A DNA stretch of 64,000 nt from Anomaloglossus baeobatrachus (GCF_048569485.1 NC_134364.1:125066882-125130881), one strand, 5' to 3'. Shown: positions 24,949 to 36,434, counted from the first letter of the stretch. Made by a program: numbers and translations. Notes: generated by a model from the letters alone, not told the origin.

Positions 24949-25147
24949 TTACAATGCAGAGACATGACAATACTCTGCATAACTAATCATATGGTAAATA
25001 GTTGCCAGTCAAATTTATGTATGAGATAGCCAAGATGATTGTCTATAATTGAAGGTCGTCTCACACTCAAAGCTGTAGAGGACGATGAGATATGGAGCCT
25101 GAAAATAAAAAGTTCAAAACATTGTTACCATTTTGCTTGTCACTGTA

Positions 25148-25640
25148 TGTACCCAATAAAAAACAACAATAGAAGTTGGTACTAAAGTGTCTACCAAAAC
25201 CAAAAGAGACATCAGTCACACTAGAGCCGGCCCGCAGGGAGCAATGCTATGCTTACATGACACTTGTAGTCCCTACTTATTTGCAGTCTGTTGTTTGTTA
25301 AAGATCTATGTAAGAAAAAAGAAATCACAATGGCAGTGGGTGCAGTGTCTTCAGGTATCAGCCAAGTATCTCTTCATATAAACTCCAGAAAGCAGTACAC
25401 CAGCAGTTAGATGGAGAAAACTCTAACTATATTAGCTCATGTGATGACTTTCACAATAGAAGAAACTTATTAAGCTTGGAGTTTTAGCATCGAGCTGTTG
25501 GAGGGCTGGCTGATTTTGGGCAGTTGGCTGATTTTGGGCAGTTGGCTGATTTTGGCAGTTTATTTATATTCTAATCATTTATCTCTAAACTGCATGTCTC
25601 ATATCTTTTCATGTCTATCATACATCCCATATTTATCACA
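25148..25640. other. No recognisable feature
   Basis: Unique-looking sequence. Near 25510-25557 a short GGCAGTTGGCTGATTTTG motif is repeated about three times. Confidence 0.45.
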
Positions 25641-25854
25641 CATCTCATCTGTATTATCAATTACTATGTGGCTTACAACTACATAGTATCTTGTATACAA
25701 TATTGTCAACTGCTGTATGGCACATATACCCGCTACCTGGTGTCCAGTACCATTATCTGCTATTTCATACAAGGCATTTTAGCCTGTTATCGGTGTATGA
25801 ACCTATTACCTGCTATTAGTTGTATGGTCTTAGTATCTACTATATGGTAAACAG

Positions 25855-26936
25855 TCTTGTTATCTGCTATCTGGTGTACGATTCTGTTACTCGCTATTTG
25901 GTGTAAGGTCCTGTTACCCAGTTTCTGTATACGGTCCTGTTACCCACAATCTGGTGTACGATTCTGTTACCCGCTATCTGGTGTACGGTCCTGTTACCCG
26001 CTCTCTGGTGTACGGTCCTGTTACCCACTATCTTTTGTACGGTCCTGTTACCCGGTATCTGGTGTATGCTCTTGTTACCCACTATCTGGTGTACGGTCCT
26101 GTTACCCACTATCTGGTGTACGGTCCTGTTACCCGCTATCTGGTGTATGGTCCTGTTACCCGCTATCTGGTGTACGGTCCTGTTACCCGCTATCTGGTGT
26201 ACGGTCCTGTTACCCGCTATCTGGTGTATGGTCCTGTTACCCGCTCTCTGCTGTACGGTCCTGTTACCCGTTATCTGTTGTATGGTCTTGTTACCCGGTA
26301 TCTGGTGTACGGTCCTGTTACCCGGTATCTGGTGTACGATCCTGTTACCCGGTATCTGGTGTACGGTGTTGTTACCCGGTATCTGGTGTACGGTCCTGTT
26401 ACCCGGTATCTGGTGTACGGTCTTGTTACCCGGTATCTAGTGTATGGTCCTGTTACCCGCTATCTGGTGTACGGTCCTGTTACCCGGTATCTGGTGTACG
26501 GTCCTGTTACCCGGTATCTGGTGTACGGTCTTGTTACCCGGTATCTGGTCTACGGTCTTGTTACCCGGTATCTGGTGTACGGTCCTGTTACCCGGTATCT
26601 GGTGTACGATCCTGTTACCCGGTATCTGGTCTACGGTCTTGTTACCCGGTATCTGGTGTACGGTCCTGTTACCCGGTATCTGGTGTACGGTCCTGTTACC
26701 CGGTATCTGGTGTACGGTCCTGTTACCCGGTATCTGGTCTACGGTCTTGTTACCCGGTATCTGGTGTACGGTCCTGTTACCCGGTATCTGGTCTACGGTC
26801 TTGTTACCCGGTATCTGGTGTACGGTCCTGTTACCCGGTATCTGGTGTACGGTCTTGTTACCCGGTATCTAGTGTACGGTCCTGTTACCCGCTCTCTGGT
26901 GTACGGTCCTGTTACCCGCTATCTGGTGTAAGGTGC
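25855..26936 (+). repeat. Minisatellite, 27-bp unit, about 40 copies
   Basis: The unit GTTACCCGGTATCTGGTGTA plus CGGTCCT repeats about 40 times. Decayed units continue leftward to about 25650, while the right part is almost uniform, so expansion was most recent on the right. Variants (CCT/CTT, GTG/GTC, CGGTAT/CGCTAT) recur in blocks, which suggests higher-order duplication of several units at once. A frame of 360 codons and two shorter ones arise only because 27 is divisible by three. Confidence 0.96.
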
Positions 26937-26939
26937 TAG

Positions 26940-27553
26940 TACAGAAGAGTTAGAAGGGGAGAGACTCTAATTTATAGCTTTGTTGGATTAGGGTTATGGG
27001 ACCGGATTTGTGGGGTCAGCCCTTCAGTGAATAATCTTTACTTGCTTTGTCTATATTGTGTGAAGAATTGTCTTTTGATATCTGATTTAGGAAAGCCCCA
27101 TCTCTGCAGAAGCAGCGCACCATCAGATTGTCAGCTCTTCAGGCTGTAGAAGTGCAGCAGCTGCTCCGGTCGTGTCTGGAGTCTTCCCCGCATCGTGTCA
27201 CCTGTCCCTTTGATGAATATTGTGGGGATTTATCAGACTGGGAGATCGATGCAGTTACATTTCAGCACCTGCTGTGGGAGACGTCCACATAAGATGGCGG
27301 CTGTGGTTGTGTGCAGCGCTGACACACTTTTGGGAGGTTTTCTTTATACTAGCTTTATGATATTTATTTTATGTAAGGTGATAGTAACTTTGTTAGTATA
27401 GTACGAAGTGAACCTGAAAAAAGCGGGATATTTGTGAAATAAAATGCATGAAAAAGGGTGAAACACTGATCGTATTTAGAAAATGCACCATATTCTCTAA
27501 CATGTAAACACCTTTAGGGCATTTTTTTTAACTCAAATCCATGTATTTTTAGC
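26940..27553. other. No recognisable feature
   Basis: Sequence without domains, inverted ends or tandem repeats. Confidence 0.45.
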
Positions 27554-27555
27554 TA

Positions 27556-29358
27556 CATGGGGCTGCTGATAAGTCTTTGACTTTACCCAGAAATAAATGA
27601 GCTAGGATGATGAAACTTTACATTTCTTCCACATACTCTCCACGGATGACAACACACTTCTTCTATCGGTATTCCACGTTCTGTAAGCCTAGCAAAAAGG
27701 ATTACGGTTGTGCGTCAATCCAGGCATCCGTAGCAGCCATGGCACCAGAAATGGTGTGAAATTTGGTACCTTGAGGTGTTTCTTCAGGTTTGGAAACAGA
27801 TGATAGTCAGAGGGAGCTAGATCTAGTGAATAAGGGGGGTGGTCACCAGCTGGAAGCCCGGCTCTGCCAGTTTTTCCGTGGTCGCTTGTGCCGTATGAGC
27901 GGAGGCGTTGTCTTGCAGGTACAAGATTCCTTTGGACAGCTTGCCGCACCTTTTGGCCTTCAGAGCTGCCTTCAATTGGTCTAAAAGTTCAATGTAATAC
28001 CTTGCATTGATGGTGGAACCCTTTTGTAGGTAGTCAACTAGCAGCACACCCTCCTTTTCAAAGAACACAGACGCCATCACCTTAAGGCTGCTTTACACGT
28101 TACAATTAATCGTGCGATCGCATTTGCGATCGCACCCGTCTCCATCGTTTGTGCGGCACGGGCAATTTGTTGCCCGTGTCGCATAATGCTGTAACCCCCC
28201 ATCACACGTACTTACCTTCCAAACTACGTCGCTGTGGGCGGCGAACATCCAATTCCTGAAGGGGGAGGGACGTTCGGCGTCACCGCGATGTCACACAGAG
28301 GCCGGCCAATCAAAGCGGAGGGGCGGACATGAGCGGGACGTAAACATCCCGCCCACCTCCTTCCTTCAGCATTGCCGGCGGGATGCAGGTAAGCTGCAGT
28401 TCATCGTTCCCGAGGTGTCACACGGAGTGATGTGTGTTGCCTCGGGAACAATGAACAACAGGACGTTCGATTTTTAGAAAATGTCAACGATGAACGAGAA
28501 GGTGAGTATTTCTGCTCGTTCATAGCTGTCACACGCTACGATATCACTAACGATGCCAGATGTGCGTCACTTACGACGTGACCCTGCCGACATCTCGTTA
28601 GATATATCGTAGCGTGTAAAGCCCGCTTTAGTGGCTGACTTTTGCACCCTGGACTTCTTTAGATGAGGAGAACCACTGTACCTCCACTCTTTTGACTGCT
28701 CCTTGTTTTCAGGGTCATACAAATAAATCCAGGTCTCATCCATAGTGACCGGTTGATGCAGGAAGTTCTTATCAGTCCGGAAACGCTGACAAATGGACCG
28801 GGAAGTTGTCACTCGCTGCTTCTCTGATCTGTTGTCAGACATTTGGGGACCACTTTGCAGAAGCTTCCTCATGTCCAAATGTTCCTGGATAATGACACAA
28901 ACACGTTCACGGGAAATCCCGATGACGTCTGCTATTGCTTTAGCTGAAATTGGTGGATTCTCCAGTATGAGGTTGTGCGCAGCATCGACCATCTCCGGAA
29001 CAACAACCACTCTCGGGCGTCCAGGACGTTTCTCATCATTGGGGCTGAAGTGGCCCGATTTACATTTGGCAACCCAGTTCTTACCTGTGGAATATGAAGG
29101 GCATTGATCCCCCAATGTCTGCGACATATCACCATGAATATCCTTAGCGGACTTTCCTTGTAGAAACAAGAATTTCATCACTCCTCTGCTCTCAGTTGCT
29201 GTGAATATCGCATTAGACTCCGCCATTTTATTTTCCTGCATGCGTAGAACACAACAAACACAACATTTTGAAAACATATATTAGACACATAAGGCTTTCA
29301 TGTGATGTAAAGAAACAAAAAAAGATCAGAAAGCCAAAGACTTATCAGCAGCCCCTTG
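27556..29358 (-). mobile_element. Mariner transposon, copy 2, split by a MITE
   Basis: Left end CATGGGGCTGCTGATAAGTC after TA (27554-27555) pairs with GACTTATCAGCAGCCCC at the right. Minus-strand transposase pieces flank a 543-bp insert: the N-terminal and first catalytic parts (about 28640-29277, with ISAKAIADVIGISRERV and VTMDETWIYLYDPE) and the C-terminal part (about 27689-28080, with LQDNASAHTAQ and DLAPSDYHLFPNL), giving the DD34D layout of mariner. It is inactivated by the insertion and by frameshifts. Confidence 0.9.
28085..28627. mobile_element. PIF/Harbinger-like MITE, copy B, inside mariner
   Basis: The undisturbed mariner copy at 8154-9428 reads CATCACCTTAGTGGCTG at this place; here TTA is present on both sides (28082-28084 and 28628-28630), so the empty site fixes both the element ends and a 3-bp TTA duplication. 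Ends are AGGCTGCTTTACACG and, reversed, AGCGGGCTTTACACG. There is no coding capacity. Confidence 0.93.
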
Positions 29359-30613
29359 GAGAATCAATTTTATGAGAAGTGAAATAAGTTATTCTTCATT
29401 CCTTTAAAGGAAATCTGCCTGAAATTAATCCCTGGTTAGTCATGTCATAGTGTTACTACTCTACGCTGCTGCGTCGTTGGCCAGATTTGCCTGTTTGACA
29501 ACTCACCAGCGACTGTTAGAGACTTTCCAGTGATCCCGGCCAGGTCGTGATCGCTAGAAAGTCTCAGTGTAAAGGGACCTTAACTGTAGATAACCCTTTC
29601 CTATGAAATGTTCCCTCCACACTGAAATGTCTGTTTACTGATCCTTTGTAAAGTTTGTATATCTACCATCCATTTTCTACATAATTGAGAACACATTTTC
29701 TTGCTGTTGCCTTTGCTCATTTCCAATGTTCATACATTACAATTGGATATAGAGCCCAAGTGACTTTGCGCTGTTTTAGCAGTTGTCTTGTAAGCTCCTG
29801 CCATGGACCGTTCTTTGGCGGAAACCATAAGAATATTGAGGTTGTTGTAGATGTCAATGGTGGTGGTGGAGGCAGGAGCCCGCGATATGGAGGCATATCT
29901 GCCTGGCAATGGCAGCCGTGGGGCCAGTATGACCTTTTTGTGGGGTTCATGTTCCCGTCAGGATCGAGCAGATAAAAGGGAGAGTTCCCGTCATTTCAGG
30001 CTGTCGGCGGCTCCTGAGTAATAACCGGCCGCAGGTCGGCTCTACTGACTCAGAGCGAAATCTATTCTCTGTCACTTTGGTGCTTCGACACCCACAGGAA
30101 AAACCTAGACTTACTCAACTGCTATAGCGGGTGGTGGAGTTGTGAAATATCCTGTCCAGGGACCTGCGCTGCATGTACTGATTGGAAACACTGCTGTGTA
30201 CCTGCATATAATGAGCGTACCGTGAGAAGCGCACACAACCTGTCCCAGATACAACTGATACGCCCTAATCATACAAATACTGGCAGCCCAAAGGATATTA
30301 TATTCATCTGCTTTATTTCTGCCACTAATTCCATTTAAAGCCTATTTTACGATACATCTGCCAAGAAATCGCTGCAAAGACGTGATACAAATATAGCAAA
30401 CACACCCAGCTGCAGAGCGCTGGAAATAAACCCCTCTGTTCTCCAACGTCCTACTACAGTTTACAGGGTTCGGTGGCACCTGGAGCCAACGTGCAGGTTT
30501 ACACTACAATCAGACCACAGGACACAGCCGGGAGCCACGGTGAGGCTGGATGAGCACCACAACCGAATCCTCCAAAAATAGCAGCTGTGAAATACACAAC
30601 TGGCATGGAGTCA
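29359..30613. other. No recognisable feature
   Basis: No gene or repeat is recognised. The glycine-rich open frame at 29685-29975 has no domain. Confidence 0.45.
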
Positions 30614-31275
30614 TACAGTGGGGGAAATAAGTATTTGATCCCTTGCTGGTTTTGTACGTTTGTCCACTGATAAAGACATGAACAGTCTATAATCTTAAGG
30701 GCCGGTTAATGCTAACAGTGAGAGATAGAATATCCAAAATAAAATCCAGAAAATCACATTGTATAAATCATAAAAAAGTATTTGCATTTTGCAGACAGAA
30801 ATAAGTATTTGATCCCTCTGGCAAACAAGGCTTAATACTTGGTGGCTGTCCCCTAGTTGGCAGCCCAGCAGTCAGGCATTTTTGTGGTTGATGATGAGGT
30901 TTGATGTGAGGAGGAATTTCGCTGCATTCTTTTTTCATAGATCATCTCTAAATCATTAAGATTTTGAGGCTGTCGCTTGGCAACTTGGATCTTCAGCTCC
31001 TCCATACGTTTTCTATGGGATTAAGGTCTGGAGACTGGCTAGGCCACTCCATGACCTTAATGTGATTCTTTTTGAGCCACTCCTTTGTTGCCTTAGCTGT
31101 ATGTTTTGGGTCATTGTCATGCTGGAAGATCCAGCCAAAACACATTTTTAATGTCCTGGTGGAGGGAATGAGGTTGTCACTCAGGATTTTACGGTACATG
31201 GCTCCATCCATTATTCAATTAATACAGTGAAGTGGTCCTGTGCCCTTAGCAGAGAAACAGCCCCAAAACATACTA

Positions 31276-32927
31276 CAGTTAGGTCCAGAAATATTTGGAC
31301 AGTGACACAATTTTCGCGAGTTGGGCTCTGCATGCCACCACATTGGATTTGAAATGAAACCTCTACAACAGAATTCAAGTGCAGATTGTAACGTTTAATT
31401 TGAAGGTTTGAACAAAAATATCTGATAGAAATTGTAGGAATTGTACACATTTCTTTACAAACACTCCACATTTTAGGAGGTCAAAAGTAATTGGACAAAT
31501 AAACCAAACCCAAACAAAATATTTTTATTTTCAATATTTTGTTGCGAATCCTTTGGAGGCAATCACTGCCTTAAGTCTGGAACCCATGGACATCACCAAA
31601 CGCTGGGTTTCCTCCTCCTTAATGCTTTGCCAGGCCTTTACAGCCGCAGCCTTCAGGTCTTGCTTGTTTGTGGGTCTTTCCGTCTTAAGTCTGGATTTGA
31701 GCAAGTGAAATGCATGCTCAATTGGGTTAAGATCTGGTGATTGACTTGGCCATTGCAGAATGTTCCACTTTTTTGCACTCATGAACTCCTGGGTAGCTTT
31801 GGTAGTATGCTTGGGGTCATTGTCCATCTGTACTATGAAGCGCCGTCCGATCAACTTTGCGGCATTTGTCTGAATCTGGGCTGAAAGTATATCCCTGTAC
31901 ACTTCAGAATTCATCCAGCTACTCTTGTCTGCTGTTATGTCATCAATAAACACAAGTGACCCAGTGCCATTGAAAGCCATGCATGCCCATGCCATCACGT
32001 TGCCTCCACCATGTTTTACAGAGGATGTGGTGTGCCTTGGATCATGTGCCGTTCCCTTTCTTCTCCAAACTTTGTTCTTCCCATCATTCTGGTACAGGTT
32101 GATCTTTGTCTCATCTGTCCATAGAATACTTTTCCAGAACTGAGCTGCCTTCATGAGGTGTTTTTCAGCAAATGTAACTCGGGCCTGTCTATTTTTGGAA
32201 TTGATGAATGGTTTGCATCTAGATGTGAACCCTTTGTATTTACTTTCATGGAGTCTTCTCTTTACTGTTGACTTAGAGACAGATACACCTACTTCACTGA
32301 GAGTGTTCTGGATTTCAGTTGATGTTGTGAACGGGTTCTTCTTCACCAAAGAAAGTATGCGGCGATCATCCATCACTGTTGTCATCCGTGGACGCCCAGG
32401 CCTTTTTGAGTTCCCAAGCTCACCAGTCAATTCCTTTTTTCTCAGAATGTACCCGACTGTTGATTTTGCTACTCCAAGCATGTCTGCTATCTCTCTGATG
32501 GATTTTTTCTTTTTTTTCAGCCTCAGGATGTTCTGCTTCACCTCAATTGAGAGTTCCTTAGACCGCATGTTGTTTGGTCACAGCAACAGCTTCCAAATGC
32601 AAAACCACACACTTGTAATCAACCCCAAACCTTTTAACTACTTCATTGATTACAGGTTAACGAGGGAGACGCCTTCAGAGTTAATTGCAGCCCTTAGAGT
32701 CCCTTGTCCAATTACTTTTGGTCCCTTGAAAAAGAGGAGGCTATGCATTACAGAGCCATGATTCCTAAACCCTTTCTCCGATTTGGATGTGAAAACTCTC
32801 ATATTGCAGCTGGGAGTGTGCACTTTCAGCCCATATTATATATATAATTGTATTTCTGAACATGTTTTTGTAAACAGCTAAAATAACAAAACTTGTGTCA
32901 CTGTCCAAATATTTCTGGACCTAACTG
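31276..32927 (-). mobile_element. Tc1-like transposon (family 1), copy 1, complete
   Basis: TA duplications (31274-31275, 32928-32929) flank CAGTTAGGTCCAGAAATATT and its complement. Terminal repeats continue with TTGGACAGTGACACAA. At 1652 bp it has the same length as copy 3 (62344-63995). It holds one uninterrupted transposase gene and sits inside the Tc1 family-2 element, so it is the younger of the two. Confidence 0.95.
31531..32568 (-). CDS. Tc1 transposase, 345 codons, open throughout
   Basis: This cut-and-paste DD34E transposase binds the element's terminal repeats and moves it into TA sites in the nucleus. Residues 1-60 form the first helix-turn-helix (KSIREIADMLGVAKSTVGYI); a GRPR hinge follows near residue 58, then a second helix-turn-helix (VSVSKSTVKRRLHE). 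The catalytic triad is D in ILWTDETKINLY, D in VQMDNDPKHT, and E in [11 protein letters not shown], with exactly 34 residues between the last two. The length is normal for Tc1. The start is the first ATG (MRSKELSIEVKQNIL). It differs from copy 3 at about a dozen residues. No disabling change is seen; activity is untested. Confidence 0.93.
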   Translation of the reverse strand: MRSKELSIEVKQNILRLKKKKKSIREIADMLGVAKSTVGYILRKKELTGELGNSKRPGRPRMTTVMDDRRILSLVKKNPFTTSTEIQNTLSEVGVSVSKSTVKRRLHESKYKGFTSRCKPFINSKNRQARVTFAEKHLMKAAQFWKSILWTDETKINLYQNDGKNKVWRRKGTAHDPRHTTSSVKHGGGNVMAWACMAFNGTGSLVFIDDITADKSSWMNSEVYRDILSAQIQTNAAKLIGRRFIVQMDNDPKHTTKATQEFMSAKKWNILQWPSQSPDLNPIEHAFHLLKSRLKTERPTNKQDLKAAAVKAWQSIKEEETQRLVMSMGSRLKAVIASKGFATKY

Positions 32928-33099
32928 TATTTCCCCCTCCATGCTTAACAGTGGGGACGGTATTCTTTGGGTCATAGGCAGCATTTCTCTTCCTCCAAAC
33001 ATGGAATGTTGAGTTAAGGTCAAAGAGCTCAATTTTTGTCTCATCTGACCCCAGCACCTTCTCCCAATCACTCTCAGAATCATCCAGGTGTTCATTGGC

Positions 33100-33430
33100 A
33101 AGCTTCAGATGGGCCATCTGCACATGTGCCTTCTTCAGACGGGCCTGCTGCACATGGGCCTTTTTTTAGAAGGGCCGGCTGCACATGGGCCTTTTTTTAG
33201 AAGGGCCGGCTGCACATGGGCCTTCTTCAGACGGGCCGGCTGCACATGGGCCTTATTCAGACAGGCCGGCTGCACATGGGCCTTCTTCAGACAGGCCAGC
33301 AGCATATGGGTTTTCTTCAGATGGGCCGGCTGCACTTGGGCCCTCTTCGGATGGGCCGGATGCACATGGGCTTTCTTCACATGGGCCAGCTGCACATAGG
33401 CCTTTTTCAGACTGGCCGGCTGCACAGATA
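33100..33430 (-). repeat. 30-bp minisatellite grown from transposase coding DNA
   Basis: About eleven units of GGGCCGGCTGCACATGGGCC plus TTCTTCAGAC follow the Tc1 family-2 transposase. On the minus strand each unit reads as ten residues of the type VQPAxLKKAH, in frame with the transposase segment ARLKKAHVQMAHLKLANEHL. A ten-residue piece of the enzyme's own gene has been amplified and the rest of its N-terminal half is missing. Confidence 0.88.
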
Positions 33431-33474
33431 AATTTTGTCATAATTATAGGATACTTCTGTCTGGCCTCTTTTAC

Positions 33475-34890
33475 GGGTGACTTCCATCTGGCCCTCTTAT
33501 GGGGGCCCTCTGCCTGGACCTCTTGCAGGAGCCCTTCATCAGGCCCTCTTGCGGGAGCCCTCTATCTAAACCTCATGTGGGAGCCCTCCATCTGGTCCTC
33601 TTGCGGGAACCCTCCATCTGGACCTCTTGTGGGAGCCCTCCGTCTGGTCCTCTTGTGGGAGCCCTCCATCTGGTCCTCTTGCGGGAGCCCTCTGTCTGGT
33701 CCTCTTGCAGGAGCCCTCCGTCTGGTCCTCTTGTGGGAGCCCTCTGTCTGGTCCTCCTGCAGGAGCCCTCCATCTGGCCCTCTTGCAGGAGCCCTCCTTC
33801 TGGCCGTCTTATGGGAGCCCTCTACCTGGCCCCCTTATTGGAGCCCTCTATCTGACCCTTCTATAGGAGCCCTCCGTCTGACCGTCTTATGGGAGTGTGT
33901 CGCCCAGGGCTATGGGGTACTCGGTCCCGGGCGGTGTATAACTGGGGAATGTCACTTGGCGGCCATTGCCCGGTACCGTGCCCTGGGTGCTTTTTAAAAG
34001 GGGAAGTAAATGAAAGTTTATCACATTACTCCACTTACGGGTTGTGGCTATGTGGATGGAGCCGCCGCTGCACAGTTCTTACTAGTGGGGCTGGTGTTAG
34101 TGGCAGCCTGGATGTTAGGCCCTCCGCAAGCAGGGCCAGGCCCCAGCGGGTAGGTGATGTTGATGGGTGCAGAAAGAAGGTAGGCCACACAAGGGGTTGA
34201 AGGGTAACTGATTCCATTACTCACAGCAAGATATAAACTGGTCACCCGATAAAGGCTGGTGCTGACCGCAGGTCCCCTTAGTCCCAGTGCTGGTTTAGTG
34301 ACCTGGTGGCTTATTTCCCCTGCACCTCTCTTTGGTTGGTGGTCCCCGTGGCTTGGAGCGGCTGGGGGTCCCCTCCTGGTAGTCTCTTAACGGTAGTCCG
34401 TATGAAGGTAGAGTGAACCCTGTGGGGTCGGAGTCTCTGGTCCTGTTCCCCGGTTCTCCCGTTGCTACTGTGTCCCGGACTTCAAGGTTAGTGAGGTCCT
34501 TGATGGTCCCCTCACTGTGCAGAATTTATCAGGTCTGCCTGGACCGTTTGCCTGACCTATGATTCTGTACCCCGTTGGTGCGTAATTCTGGGAGTACTCC
34601 ACCAGCAACCAACCTCCTGGGAACTCAGGTCACTGTCACACTCCTGTCAGTGCGTCCGCTCAACTTCCTCTCTCTGTCACCAACTCCTGCAGACTGACTG
34701 TCTGACTGTCCACTGTCTGCCCCTCTTACCTGGTGGTCTAGTGGACTGGATTGGCTCCACCTCTAAATGGTCATCCATTGGTCCAACCCTAGTCTGGATC
34801 TTAGATGGCTTCAGGGGCGCTACAGGAGCACTCCATCAGACCCTCTTACAGGAGCCTTCCGTCTGGCCCTCTTACAGGGGCCATCTATCT
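33475..34890 (+). repeat. 27-bp minisatellite, interrupted by a solo LTR
   Basis: Units of GGAGCCCTCCATCTGGTCCT plus CTTGCGG run from about 33475 to 33895 and resume at 34825-34890 after the LTR. About 15-17 units are present. Overlapping proline/leucine/serine-rich frames on both strands (33185-33997 and others) are by-products of the unit length. Confidence 0.9.
33896..34824 (+). mobile_element. Solo LTR, family G, copy 1
   Basis: TGTGTCGCCCAGGGCTATGG opens and TTCAGGGGCGCTACA closes the segment; GGAG is duplicated at 33892-33895 and 34825-34828. It lies in the 27-bp minisatellite. Five further copies (35346, 41148, 46056, 55871, 57018) share start, end and a TACTCGGTCCCGGGC-type block. 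No internal part is present, as expected after LTR-LTR recombination of a Gypsy element with 4-bp target duplications. Confidence 0.9.
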
Positions 34891-35341
34891 GGCTTGGTCT
34901 CATAAGCACTGACTAGGGCTTATAATACTGCTGTCTGGCACTGTTATGGGCGAACTCTAGGATTATTGCAACAGTATAATATTGACACACTGCTCCTGAT
35001 TATATTCCAAATAACATACACAGCTAGAGTAGTGTATTCTGTATTCTCTATTTCTTTTATCATTCCCATCATTGAATGAGCATAAGGTGTCCTCATTCAT
35101 CAAACATCAAAATATGACACTTCAATACTCATAGTTCTAGTTGTTCACATCCACAGTAATTTATATATCCCTGATTCCATGCAGCCCAGCCGTGTACAAC
35201 ATTATAGAAATGTAATAGTAGCTAAATAAAAAAAAGTCACTCAAAACAAAGGCATTTTAAAATGCTTTTCTACAATGATGAGTTTTTCCACCTATGTAAC
35301 TAAATTTTAACATTGGCGTTCTGGTGCCGTGCCGGTGCCTT
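34891..35341. other. No recognisable feature
   Basis: AT-rich sequence without domains or repeats. Confidence 0.45.
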
Positions 35342-35345
35342 TGTG

Positions 35346-36430
35346 TGTGTCGCGCCCAGGGATATGGGGTACTCGGTCCCGGGCAGAGTCTCTATTGGGA
35401 ATGTCACGGTGGTGGCCGTTACCCGGTTCCGTGCCCTGGGCCCTTTTTGTAACGGGGATATTTACAGGGGAGAATAAGATAATGTTCACTTGTGACGCCA
35501 GTTGCGGTGTTGCGGCTAAGCGTAGGGAGCCGCCGCTGCAGAATGTCTCTACTGGGGCTGATGGTATTGGCAGCTAGAATGGTAGTCCCTCCGCAAGTAG
35601 GGTTTTGCCCCAGGGGGTGTATGGTGCAGTGGGCGTCGGAAGAAGGTAGTCCACACAGGTATTCAGTGCAACTGGTTTACTCACTGCTGGTAGATGTTGA
35701 CTTGTTGCCCGAGGCCGGTTGGTTTCGTCTCCAGGTCCCCTTCGTCCCAGTGCCAGTTTGGTTCTCTGGTACCTTCTTCCCCTGCACCTGTCTCTGCTAA
35801 GTGGGTCCCCGTGCTATAGAACACTGGGGGTCCCCGGTCTGTGGTTTGTCTACCTCTGTCCGCTTAACATTAGCATGAACCCTGTGGGGCATCGAGTCTC
35901 TGGTCCTGTCCCCGGTTCTCCCTTTGCTACTGAGTCTTCGGATTCTTTAGAGTCAGCAAGGTCCTTGATAGTCCCCTTTGCTGTGCAGGTGTTAACAGGT
36001 CGGCTTGGAGCTCTTTCCTGTCCTAGGGTCCTGTACCTCGTCAGTGCGTAGTTCCGGGAGCACTCCACCGTACTCCACTGGCAACTACTTCTCCTGGCTA
36101 CCAGGTCACCGTTAACCCGAGTCAGGACGTCGCTTCGCTTCCACCTTCCCTCTTCGCCTGTCTCACACTTATCTCTCTACTCTCCACTCTCCACAGTCTG
36201 CCCCTTCCACCTGGTCAACTAGTGGACTGGAGTGGCTCCATCTCTAGGCAGCTATCCATTGGTCCCACCCCATTTGGTTCCATTGTATGGGGGATTGTTG
36301 GGGAAAACTGGGATTACCTGGGTTTTTGTTGGTACCGGCACTGGGGTGCTGGGTCCCTAAGGGGGTAGGCCCTGCATCCTTGTGGGGATGCAGAACCTTG
36401 TAGCACACTGATGGTTTCAGGGGCGCTACA
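35346..36430 (+). mobile_element. Solo LTR, family G, copy 2
   Basis: It starts TGTGTCGCGCCCAGGGATAT and ends CAGGGGCGCTACA, with TGTG at 35342-35345 and 36431-36434. The same orientation as copy 1. Confidence 0.92.
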
Positions 36431-36434
36431 TGTG

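Larger units (their letters stand above)
20260..25145 (-). mobile_element. Tc1-like transposon with long terminal repeats, carrying nested inserts
   Basis: TA duplications (20258-20259 and 25146-25147) flank terminal repeats of about 200 bases whose copies can be read from CACTAACAAGC at the left and CTTGTCACTG at the right; both contain CAGGCTCCATATCTCATCG and ATTATAGACAATCATCTTGG. The minus strand encodes a decayed Tc1 transposase: the N-terminus near 21498 with KRNRIIHLINRGLSAKKIAK, then VFQQDNDPK near 20800 and PQSPDLN near 20720. Removing the inserts at 21628-24948 leaves about 1.56 kb, normal for Tc1. Confidence 0.88.
30616..33430 (-). mobile_element. Tc1-like transposon (family 2), split by another Tc1
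   Basis: It starts after TA with CAGTGGGGGAAATAAGTATT, the terminal repeat of a widespread Tc1 group; a second copy of AAATAAGTATTTGATCCCT lies ~180 bases inward. Minus-strand transposase parts lie on both sides of the inner element: [19 protein letters not shown] and SPDLNPIE (about 31020-31135), and SDETKIELF with KHGGGN (about 32935-33055). The right end is not found; the transposase instead passes into a 30-bp tandem array. Inactive. Confidence 0.85.

Noticed and set aside
25857-26939. 360-codon open frame with CYPVSGVRS-type repeats
   Set aside because: It is translation of a 27-bp minisatellite; other frames of the same strand are also open, and codon use follows the DNA unit, not a protein.
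32153-32761. 202-codon frame on the + strand (also 62510-63118 on the minus strand)
   Set aside because: Both are the antisense of the intact Tc1 transposase and occur identically in both copies.
33185-33997. 270-codon frame rich in GPAAHGP and SPPSGPLAG
   Set aside because: It spans two minisatellites and the start of a solo LTR.
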